Of a stretch of DNA of 64,000 nt, positions 11,732-21,729 are shown piece by piece (the stretch's first letter is position 1; every line of letters starts with the position of its first letter). The stretch comes from Linanthus parryae (lineage: Eukaryota; Streptophyta; Magnoliopsida; Ericales; Polemoniaceae). The DNA is taken from assembly GCA_023055425.1 (NCBI GenBank), contig JALGPY010000010.1:53667665-53731664 (forward strand), in the 5' to 3' direction. Under the pieces are notes generated by a model. The model ran no database searches. It had not been told where the DNA came from and saw only the letters and a program-made list of their open reading frames with translations. The position numbers and the translations under genes are program-made.

Positions 11732-12973
11732 TGTAAGATCAAATCAGTTTCAATAGTTTCAAATACTTTAAATAGCTAGTCTATTTCAAGGCCTAGAAAC
11801 AACATTAAAAGCCTGGAAAGTGACTGAGCTTCAACTGCATGATCTTAGGGGGAGCTTTTGATCCTGATTCAGTTCCTGAATCCCTATACTTGCTTTATTG
11901 ATACTTTATTATGAAAGAAAAAGCATTCTTCCAGGTTTAACACTATCTAATCCATCTGTTTGACTTAGTTTTGCAGAGAAAGTTTATTTCCTAGTTTACA
12001 GGATTTATTTCCTAACCTGAGTTTTGCAGGAAAGGAAATTCTGAGATGTTCTGTGATCAATCAAGTATATGTGAAAGCTTCTCAACATGTTTATGAACAA
12101 GATCAACTCAGTATCTTTGAAGATACTGATCAACTATCCACTGCAGAAGACTGTTAGAGAAGTCAAAGTTGTTGCCTACAAAATACGAAAGGTTGTTTGG
12201 AAGATTTGCAAGTCAAATGAGCTGTATAAAAGGAGCTAAGTTTGAAGCATTTTAAAACAAAACACAACGGTAAAAAACAGAGAGACACTCAAACAAATTC
12301 ATAGATTGCCAAGCAACAAAGAAGCAGATCAAATTCTCAATCCAATTCTCAGAAGAACATTGCACACTCACTGCAGTTTCATTCACAGTGTTCTTCTACT
12401 CTGAACTTCATTTGTACACATTTTGTTTATATTTCTAGTTATCATTCTCAAGGATTGCTCAAAGGGAACAATAGAGAATTCTTAGGTAATCAGATATCTA
12501 GAGCAGGTACTAGATAGGTTAGTGAGAACCACAAGCTGTAATAGAGTAAGGCATCTCTCTGTGCTTGAGATCTTGGGCATAGATGTGGATTAAAAAGAAT
12601 TCAGTTGAAAATCCTGTAGGTAGAAGATCCATGAGGTAGAGACGTAGGTCCAAGTGGACTAAACTCTATATATCTTGTGTCTCTTGTATTTACTTTACAG
12701 TTTCATACTAAGTATTCTTGCATCATTCAAACAAGTTCATTTCAAGGGTTTGAAACTCATTTCAAGACCTTGAAATAGACTTCTTCTCTTTATACTTAAC
12801 AGTTTTCATTCCGAGGACTTGAAACTCAGTTCAAGGCCTTGAACTTCACTTATTCTTCACAAGCTCTTTTAAAACCACTTCTCTTGCAAGTTTTAGCAAA
12901 AGTTGGCATACTCTATTCAACCCCCCCTTCTAGAGTATTGATCGTGCATTCCTACCTACTGTACTCCCCTTCA
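11732..12973 (+). repeat. 5' LTR of Sire-B
   Basis: Starts TGTAAGATCAA and ends CCCCTTCA. Several TTTCAAGGCCTTGAAA-type palindromes lie near its start (11745-11815) and near its end (12740-12850). The 3' LTR lacks about 140 nt near its end by comparison. Confidence 0.92.
12225..12233 (+). promoter_or_regulatory. TATA box of the Sire-B LTR
   Basis: TATAAAAGG in the middle of the 5' LTR, conserved as TATAAAAGG at 21124-21132 in the 3' LTR. It would place the RNA start roughly 30 nt downstream. Confidence 0.7.
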
Positions 12974-12975
12974 AT

Positions 12976-12987
12976 TGGTATCAGAGC
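12976..12987 (+). other. Primer-binding site of Sire-B
   Basis: TGGTATCAGAGC, the standard copia tRNA-Met site, 2 nt after the LTR end. Confidence 0.93.
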
Positions 12988-13022
12988 TTGTATCACTGCA
13001 TACACTTAACCATCTTGTGATT

Positions 13023-14869
13023 ATGAGTAGAACAGGTGATGGTGGTTTCTCTCAGGGAAGAGATGCTAACAGACCTCCTCTCTTCTGTGGAGATAATTTT
13101 GTTCACTGGAAAGCTTTGATGAAAATGTTCATCATTGATCAAGACATAGAGCTTTTGACTATCATTAAGAATGGTCCTCACACTTTCTACACAGAGAAAT
13201 ATGGGATTAGAACTCCCAAATCTGAAGACTCACTCTCTCTGCTTCTGAATTAGAACAATTTTCCAAAATTTTTAAAGCTATTAATCTCCTATATTGTGCT
13301 TGGAGTACAGATGAATTCAACGGGATTTCAAGCTGTAAGACTGCCAAGGAGAACAGGGATAATCTTGTGGTGACATTTTAAGGAACTAAGGAAGTCTAGA
13401 AAACCAAGATCAACATCTATCTCAGGAAGTATGAGCTATTCAAGATGAATGGAGATGAGTCAATCAGAGACATGTTCAAAAGATTCACTGACATTGTAAA
13501 CAACCTTGATTCTTTGGGAAAACACATTTCTGATGAGGAAAAGGTTAGAAATATTCTTAAAAGTCTTCCAAAGGAAAAATGGGAACCAAAGACAACTGCT
13601 ATAGAAGAAGCACAAGATCTCTCATCACTTCAACTTGATGATCTGCAAGGAAAGCTTCTTACATATGAAATAACCATGAATGAAGCTGATGGAGAAATAC
13701 CAGAAGGTGTCAAGAACCTAGCTCTCAAGGCAAAGGAAAATGAGTCATCTCAAAGCCTTGAAACGTAAGATGATGATGAAGATCCATATGCTTTGATTTC
13801 CAAAGCCTTGACCATTCTCAAAATGAAGAAGAATTTCGGAAACAAGGACTTCAACAGAGAAAGAAACAGATCCTCTCGTAGCAAGGACTACAAAGCTTCT
13901 TCACATGGAAATAAGCCTAAAGTCATGAATTGCTTTGAGTTTGGTGACGCAGAACACTTGATCAGAGACTGTCCACACAGGCACAACAAGAATTTTCATA
14001 AGGAAGATCATGATAGAAGAAAGAAAGACATGATAGCTTCATGGAGTAATTCAGAAACTTCAAGTGACTCTAAATCAGAAGAAAAACATGCCAACATATG
14101 CTTTATGGCCAAGCATGATGACAGTTATGAAAAGAACATTGAGGTAATGGTAAATTGTTTTATTTCAAAACCTATAGAAGTTCTCTCTGATTATCTTACA
14201 CCAATGTTTTTAAATGAAGAGACTATCTGAAAAAATTAGAGTTTTGAAAGAAAATGTTCATGAGCAAGAAAAAGAAAATTTGCAGCTTGTTTGCTTTAAT
14301 CAGTACCTTGAAATTTCTCCGATGAAAACTGAAAGTGATTTCAAGGCCTTGAAAACCAGTTTCAAAGCCTTGAAAACACAAGTCAAGGAAGTAGTCACTT
14401 ACAACTCATCTATGAGTGACAGCGTTGTCAATCTGATAAATCAAGTTGATGAATTAGATTAATAAAAGACTACTCTAACTGAGAAACTTCAGGAATCTGA
14501 ATCAATAAAAAAAAGCTTGCAGACTCATAACACAACTTGAATTTGATTCTTGGAAGAAGTTCAAAGTCCGTTCACAAAACTAGTATTGGATACAATCCAA
14601 ATTTTTCCAGAAAGAACAATAACAGATTTGTGAAAGATGGAAGCAAAATTTCTCCTAAGTGCCATTACTGCAATAAAATTGATCATGTTAAAACAACTTG
14701 TCCTTTCAGAAGAACAGACTCTCACATAATGAGGAATTCATTTCCCTTTCAACTCAATGGACAATTTAGACAAATTTGGGTTCCTAAAGGCGTTAGACCA
14801 CCTAACATGATTGATCCTGAATATGAATCCAATCTCCACAGTTGGTCTAACAGCTGGGTAATGCAGTGA
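13023..14869 (+). pseudogene. gag: Sire-B gag, decayed
   Basis: The start MSRTGDGG is followed by NRPPLFCGDNFVHWK, a Sirevirus gag signature. At least four frame changes or stops follow (13253, 13768, 14230, 14462). The block at 13445-13768 holds the DESIRDMFKRFTDIVN gag core. A first zinc knuckle near 13930 has lost one cysteine (CFEFGDAEHLIRDC). A second near 14660 is intact (CHYCNKIDHVKTTC). At 14339-14376 two palindromes are read in frame as FKALKT, twice in a row. RNA binding would depend on the knuckles; no full protein can be made. Confidence 0.85.
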
Positions 14870-14879
14870 TTGGTGTTTG

Positions 14880-16228
14880 CAGGTTGTCACCATGATCAAA
14901 TAACAGAAATGGTTTATGGACAGTGGTTTCTCAAGACATATGAGTGTAAAGAGATCTTTATTCACAGAATTGAAAGAGCAATCTGAAGGTTCAATTACAC
15001 TTGGTGAAAAAGGAAAATGCAACATTCTTGGTATTGGTAAAGTTGGTACTGATTCTGAAAATTCTATTTATAATGTATATCTAGTTGATGGTTTGACATT
15101 TAACTTGCTTAGTTTTTCTCAGCTTTGTGATAATGGTAATAAGGTTATCTTTGACAAAGATAAATGTGTGGTGCAAGATGAGAAATCTAGAAAGTGCATC
15201 CTCACTGCCTCTAGGTCAAACAATGTCTATACTTTTCAAACTAACAAAGTTGCAGGAGAAAATCTGAAGTGTCTCAAGACCTTGAAAGAAGATTCAAGGT
15301 TTGGCACAGAAAGCTGGGACACATTAGATTGCCAACTTTGAACAAACTAGTTTCCTGAAACTTATTAAGAGGACTACCTTATATCAAGTTCAAAGATGAA
15401 GAAGTTTGAAAAGCATGTTCTCAGGACAAGTAAACTAGAAGGTCCTTCAAACCAAAGAACTTTGTAAGTACTTCTAGACCCATTGAACTATTTTACATCG
15501 ATCTCTGTTGTCCTATGAGGACTACTACTCCAAAACGTAAGAAGTATGTGCTTGTTATTGTACATGATTTCTCTAGATATACTTGGGTTATGTTTCTAAA
15601 AGAAAAATATGAAGCTCTCTTTGAATTTTCAAAGCTTTGTAGAGAACTTCAAACCTTGAAACACCTACCTATTGCTTCTATCAGAAGTGATCATTGTAGA
15701 GAGTTTGATCAACTATAGTTTGATATGTCAAGAATGGAGTTGTTGAAAGAAAGAACGTGACTCTTGAAGATATGTCAAGAATGGAGTTGTTGAAAGAAAG
15801 AACGTGACTCTTGAAGATATGTCAAGAAAAATGCTTCTAGAAAACAAGTTATCAAAATATTATTGGGCAGAAGCTGTGAATACAGCAAACTGTATTCTGT
15901 ACAGGTGCTTGATCAGACTATCTTGAAGAAGACTCCCTATGAGCTATTCAAAGGAAGAAAGCCAAACATTTCTTACTTTAGACATTTTGGTTGTACATGT
16001 TTCATACACAATAATGGTAAGGACAATCTTGGTAAGTTTGATGCAAGAAGTGATGAAGGTATTTTTCTTGGCTATTCACAAACAAGCAAAGCCTATAGAG
16101 TTTATAATAAGAGAACCAAGCTTGTTGAAGAAAGTATTCATGTTATTTTATATGAAAGCTATGATGGTTCTTTGAGTGATGGTTTTGAAAATCTTAATCG
16201 GAACAAGCATGATTCAGATACTGAATAA
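14880..16228 (+). pseudogene. pol: Sire-B protease and integrase, decayed
   Basis: MDSGFSRHMS at 14916 is the copia protease active-site segment (Asp-Ser-Gly); the usual Cys after Gly is Phe. Integrase core pieces follow: VLVIVHDFSRYTWV with the first catalytic Asp near 15550 and SIRSDHCREF with the second near 15690. The NGVVER segment with the catalytic Glu is duplicated in tandem (15722-15828). The C-terminal part with GIFLGYSQTSKAYRVYN runs to 16228. Stops at 15339-15341 and 15716-15718 and the tandem duplication break the frame. Confidence 0.85.
15722..15828 (+). repeat. 47-bp tandem duplication in Sire-B integrase
   Basis: A 47-nt unit (GATATGTCAAGAATGG...TGACTCTTGAA) occurs twice without mismatch at 15722-15768 and 15769-15815, followed by 13 nt of a third partial copy. 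The length is not a multiple of three, so it shifts the frame. Confidence 0.95.
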
Positions 16229-16539
16229 GAATTCTCAAAAGGTTCCAAGAATATCGCACAGGAACAAAGAAGACATTTACAAGGCCTTGAAACTAAGGTT
16301 CAAAGCTTTGAAACAGAACCTCCAGAAAAGACAGCAGATCAAGCCACTACTTCAAGTTCTCAGAGACTTGAAAAAAAACCTGGAGAGCCTGAACCTTGGT
16401 CACCTAGGAAGAGATTCAAATATCCCTCATATCATCCTTCTGATAACTTTTTTTCTGATCCAACCTCTGGTACACAAACCAGATCACAGTTGAAAAACCT
16501 TTGTGCTTTTAATGCTTTTATCTCTCTTGTAGAACCTAA

Positions 16540-18108
16540 AACTGTGAAGGAAACTTTACAAGAAGCAGACTAGAGTATAGCAATGCAAAGTGAAATCAAT
16601 GAGTTCAAAAGGAACAAGGTTTGGAATCTGATTCCTCCTCCAATTCCTCCTCCAAGAAATCAGTATTTCATTGGTACCAGATGGGTATTCTGAAACAAAT
16701 TAGATGAGAATGGAAAGGTAATCAAGAACAAATCTAGATTGGTAGCTCAAGTCTACAATCATGAGGAAGGTATTGATTATGAAGAAACTTTTTCTCCTGT
16801 TGCCAGGTTAGAAGAAGTTATAATTTTACTTGCATTTTCATGTCACAAGAACATGAAACTCTTTCAAATGGATGTGAAATGTGCATTTCTAAATGGATAT
16901 TTGCAAGAAGAAATTTATGTGGCTCAGCCTCCTGGTTTTGAAAATGACAAGTTTCCAAATTATGTTTATAAACTTGAAAAATATCTTTATAGTTTGAAAC
17001 AAGCTCCAAGAGCTTGGTATGAAAGATTGCCAAAATTCTTGCTGGAAAATGATTTCGAAAGAGGATTAGTTGACAAAACCCTTTTAGTATAGACTCATGA
17101 GAAAGATATGCTTGTGGATCAGATTTTTGTTGATGATATACTGTTTGGAGCTACTAATGATCTTTTTTGCAAGGAATTCACAAGTCTTATGAGCTGGGAA
17201 TTTGAAATGAGCTTGATGGAAGAAGGGAATATTTCTACATCAAAGCAAGTACACTAGGGACTTCCTAAGAAAATACAATATGGCTCAATCCAAAGAGATC
17301 AAGACCCCCATGAGTTCTATATTGTCCTTAGACAATGATGAATCTAGTAAGAGTGTAAATGTGAAAGAATATAGATGTATGATTTTCACAGCCAGCAGAC
17401 CAGATATTATGTTTAGTGTATGTATGTGTGCTAGATTTCAAGCTGATCCTAAAGAATCACACATTACTGCAGCTAAGAGAATATTCAGATATCTCAATGG
17501 TACCAAAAACTTAGGGCTTTGGTATCCCAAACAATCTAACTTCTCTTTGACTGGCTATTCAGATGCTGATTTTGCTGGATATAAAGTTGGTAGAAAGAGT
17601 ACATCAGGATGCTGTCAATTAATTGGATCATATTTGATCAGCTGGCATTCAAACAAGAAAAACTCAGTTGCACTATCAAATGTAGAAGCTGAATACATAG
17701 CTGCTAGAGCTTGCTATAGTATTATAGATTGCACAACAAATGAGAGATCTTGAATTTGATTTAGGAGATATACCTATCAAGTGTGACAAGACAAGTGCAA
17801 TATCAATTACAAAGAATCCAGTTCACCATTCAAGAACAAAGTATATTGATGTCAGACATCACTTCATCAGAGATCATGTTGAAAAAGGTGATATTGTTCT
17901 TGAATTTGTTTCTACTAACATGCAACTTGCAGATATATTCACTAAAACATTGCCAGATGAAAGATTCTCAGCTCTAAGAATGGAGTTAGGCATGCTGAAC
18001 AAAGATGCATTGGTTTCGGGGGAGTATCAGGTAATTAAGGTAAGATTTTATGTGGTTCAAGGGTTTGAATTGATTTTCAAAGCCTTGAAGATATTTTCAA
18101 AGTTTTGA
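16540..18108 (+). pseudogene. pol: Sire-B reverse transcriptase and RNase H, decayed
   Basis: RT pieces: the WVF.NKLDENG segment (16683), KSRLVAQ (16732), FSPVARLE (16790), QMDVKCAFLNGYLQEEIYV with a catalytic Asp (16866), LKQAPRAWYERL (16996) and FVDDILFGAT with the paired catalytic Asp residues (17125). RNase H pieces are YSDADFAG (17560) and LSNVEAEYIAA (17680); after a frame change HHSRTKYIDVRHHFIRDHV (17827) and the LADIFTK end (17930) follow. Stops near 16571, 16693 and 17090 and the frame change near 17730 inactivate it. Confidence 0.88.
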
Positions 18109-18471
18109 GTATATGTGTTTCAGTAAAACAGCTTTTCAAGACCTTGAAATCGATTTCAAAGCCTTGAAAAATAAGTCTTTATAACTGTTAGTCAATAATT
18201 CTAGATCTTTCAGTATTGGGTGCTATCTTTGTAGATATTTGCTCAATATTGCCCCTCACCTTTCAAAATTTTCTTTAAGCCAAATATAGTATTATATTAT
18301 TTATTTCCAACGGCATCAAATATTTCAAATCTTTTCTGGTCACTCAAGATCTTCTAAGATCAGAAAAATATTTTAGTTACCTTTTCAAACTCAAACTCTT
18401 CACTATTTATGTTCTTCTCTCCTTCTCTGTTTTGTATCTATCCTACCTCTATCTTCTTCTCCAAAAACCTA
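18109..18471 (+). other. Sire-B spacer between pol and post-pol ORF
   Basis: Non-coding. It contains TTTCAAAGCCTTGAAA-type palindromes at about 18126-18175 and a TC-rich leader-like stretch before the ATG at 18472. Confidence 0.6.
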
Positions 18472-20232
18472 ATGAGAAAAAGAAGAGCCTCTGACAGATT
18501 AAAGATGGCTGGTGGCTCAAAGACTGGTGCAAAGAAGAAAATAAAATCTACTGTGGAAGAGGTTCAAACCACCAGTGGTGATTCAAGTTCAAAGACTCCT
18601 ACTGCAGAAGACATGGATCCCCCCCTTCCAAAAAGAAAGCAAAAAGGATCAGACTCCAGTATCAGGCAAAAAGAAGAAGACAATGAAGACTGCTCAAGAG
18701 AAACAGAAAGGGATTCAGATTGGATGTCCTAAGAAGACAAAGAAGAAGGTTGGCCTAGCAGGAAAAGGAAAAGTGATAGAGGATGAACCTGAAGAGAACA
18801 CTTAGAAGTCTTTACAGATCTATTTAGAAAAGAAATCCACTGGTAAGAGAAAAACTCATAATAATACTTGGTTCATTTCACATGGTACTAAAGGCATTTT
18901 GTTAGATGGATTTGCTTCTAGATCAATTTCATTCTGCAGCTTAATTAGTGTTTCTATGTTGGATGGCATGAATCTGAAGTTCATTAAGATGTTGCAAAAG
19001 AGCTCTCTCTGGTTTTTCTTGAATCCTCCATTGACAGCCTATGCTAGACTTACCAGACTCTTTTACTTGAACATGAAACAACTGAAGAAGACTGCAAACT
19101 TAGTGAATCAGACTAAGGTGGCTGGTATAGATATGGAGCTAGATCATTCAGAGTTTTCCAATTTTCTAGGTTGCCCAAAAAGATATGAAACCAGTAACCA
19201 CCTTCCTAAGAGTGAATCTCTTCAATTGGATAAGAAATAATTCTTTCTACCCAACACCCCTGCATCATCCAAACAATTGACACACTCTGTGTTAACTATT
19301 GAAGCTGAAGTTCTATTTACCATTTTTATGAGATGTGTGGTACCAAGGGAACACTCTAAGGAACTGTTCACTGAGAGGGTGTATACAATGTAATTGGTTA
19401 AGCATGGTTATGAAGTTTATCTTCCAAAGCTGGTGAAGGAAAATATGCTGTATGCCCAAACCAACCAGAGAAAGCACCCTTTGCCATATGTCAATTTGCT
19501 CACCTCTTTCTTCCAACACTTTGAGATTTTTACTGAGAAAAAAGAGAATATCACTATTAGGTTTGGCTTGTTGAATGAAAAAGCTTTTGAGAATATTGGA
19601 GTGGTAAAAACCAAATACAAAATTTGGAAGCTATACTCAGATCTGACAGAAGAAGATTTGGGTTCCAAAAAGTTTCTCAAACCCAAGGCCTTGACTCCTA
19701 CTTCAAGCCAGACTTCTCAGCCTCAAGATATCTCCTTAGTTCTTCAGAAACTGGAAGGACTTGAGATGGACATTGATGTCAGCATGAGTTTGGAACTGAT
19801 CTTAGGCAGGTGAAGTACATGGTTCAAAACATTTTCAGGAGCATAACAGTGTTTGATGTACATGAAGATGTCTCTCAAGCTGCAGAAGGTACTAAAAAGG
19901 ATGATGCTGCCAAGGAACGGCTCAGTGAAAACTCCACTCAGAACAAGGCTGCTCAGGGGAAGTACAAGGTAAAACAGGTAGTTACTGAAAAAGTTGATCA
20001 AGAGGTAGAAGCTGACAGTCCAGATTCAGGAGCACTTCTTATCAGTCTCAAGAAGAAGAAATCAAAGAAGCCAGTTATTCCAGAGATTGTGACTAATGCT
20101 GACTTGTTGGAGGGAGAAGGTGAAGCTGCTGATAATATGGTTCAACAGGATGAGGAACATGTTGATGATGATGATGGAATTAATCAGGAAGAAGCTGAAG
20201 AGCAGCAAGGAGATGATGAACCAGATCCTTAA
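18472..20232 (+). pseudogene. Sire-B post-pol (envelope-like position) ORF, decayed
   Basis: Starts MRKRRASDRLKMAGG with a strongly basic N-terminus (KKKIKST), then a Ser/Thr/Lys-rich linker. The middle part (18880-19240) has an LFYLNMKQLK segment followed by IDMELDHSEFSNFLG. A further part runs at 19394-19813. The C-terminus is acidic (DEEHVDDDDG, EEAEEQQGDDEPDP) and stops at 20232. Frame changes occur near 18732, 19240 and 19810. Sireviruses often carry an extra ORF here, sometimes called env-like. I see no signal peptide or membrane segment. The architecture parallels the 58578-59885 ORF of Athila-B. Confidence 0.65.
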
Positions 20233-20610
20233 CTATTGCCTACTCTTTCTTCTACTTTTCAAGGCCTTGAAATCCCCTTCAAAGTCTTGAAAATTCTATC
20301 TTTTAAAAACTGCTTTTCAAAATTTTCCAAAGACTCTGATCCAACATCCTTCTCATTCCTTTTGATGAAAGTCAAAAAGGGGGATAAATTTAGGTGTTTT
20401 ATTTTTTTTAGAGACCTGGTTTTTGGTCATTAGGTTTATCTGGACTTAACTGTTATTTTCATTATGTTTATCTAGACTTAAATATTATTGCTGATTAAAT
20501 TGGGTCTTTTGGAAATCATGTGTTACTGCTTATTATTTGGTTTATGTATTCTAATAAGTATTTTTTGCAAAAGTTTAGCATCAAACAAATCATGGTTTTG
20601 TCTTTCATCA

Positions 20611-20620
20611 GTGGGGAGAT
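20611..20620 (+). other. Polypurine tract of Sire-B
   Basis: GTGGGGAGAT directly before the 3' LTR start. Confidence 0.75.
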
Positions 20621-21724
20621 TCTTATATCAACTCTGTTTCAATAGTTTCAAAGACTTGAAATAGCTAGTCTATTTCAAGGCGTTGAAACAACTTTCAAAG
20701 CCTTGAAACTGACTGAGCTTCAACTTCATGATCTTAGGGGGAGCTTTTGATAGTGATTCAGTTCATAAATCCCTATGCGTGATCTATTGATACTTGATGA
20801 TGAAAGACAACGCATTCTTAAATGTTTAACACTATCTAATCCATCTGTTTCACTTAGTTTTGCGGGGGAAGTTTATTTCCTATTTTACAGGATTTATTTC
20901 CTAACCTGCGTTTTGTAGGGAAGGAAATTCTTAGATGTTCTGTGATCAATCAAATATATGTGACAGCTTCTCAACATGTTTATGAACAAGATCAACTCAG
21001 TATCTTTGAATATATTGATCTACTATCCGTTGAAGAAGACTGTTAGAGAAGTCGAAGTTGTTGCCCACAAAATAGGGAAGGTTGTTGCTGAAAATCTGGA
21101 AGATTTGAAAGTCAAATGAGCTTTATAAAAGGAGCTCAGTTTGAAGCATTTTAAAACACATCACAAGGGGCAAAAACAGAGACACTCAAACACATTCAGG
21201 GATTTCCAAGCAACAAAGAAGCAGATCAAATTCTCAATCCAATTCTCAGAAGAACGCAGCACACTCACTGCCGTTTCATTTACTGTGTTCTTCTACTCTG
21301 AACTTCATTTGTATATCTTTTGTTTATACTTATAGTTCTCACTCTCAAGGATTGTTGAAAGTGAACAATATAGAATTCTTAGTTAATCAGATAGATAGAG
21401 CGGTACTAGATAGGTTAGTGAGAACCACAAGCTGTAACAGAGTAAGGCATCTCTTTGTGCATGAAATCTAGGGCTTAGTTGTGGATTAATAAGAATTGAG
21501 TTGAAAATCTTGCAGGGAGAAGATCCCTGAGGTAGAGACGCAGGTCCAAGTGGACTGAACTCTATATATCTTGTGTCTCTTGCATTTCCTTTACAGCTGC
21601 ATACTTAGTATTCTTGCAGCATTCAAACAGGTTCATTTCAAGGTTTTGAAACTCATTTCAAGGCCTAGAAATAGACTTCTTCTCTTTATTGATCCTTCAT
21701 TTCTACCTACTGTACTCCCCTTCA
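20621..21724 (+). repeat. 3' LTR of Sire-B
   Basis: Aligns with 11732-12973. The terminal TG is mutated to TC (TCTTATATCA). About 140 nt are missing between CTTCTCTTTAT and the TGATC before the CTACTGTACTCCCC end. It ends CTTCA and is followed by the TCTAC target duplication. Confidence 0.92.
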
Positions 21725-21729
21725 TCTAC
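21725..21729 (+). other. Target site duplication of Sire-B (right)
   Basis: TCTAC, identical to 11727-11731. Confidence 0.92.

Larger units (their letters stand above)
11732..21724 (+). mobile_element. Sire-B: Sirevirus-like Ty1/copia element nested in Copia-A
   Basis: LTRs 11732-12973 and 20621-21724, primer site TGGTATCAGAGC, gag with zinc-knuckle remnants, pol in copia order and a long region with ORF remnants after pol, flanked by TCTAC. The gag start (RPPLF.G.NF..WK), the FVDDILFGAT RT motif and the extra post-pol region are typical of Sireviruses. Every frame is broken. Palindromes of the TTTCAAGGCCTTGAAA type are scattered over LTRs, coding and non-coding parts. Confidence 0.92.
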
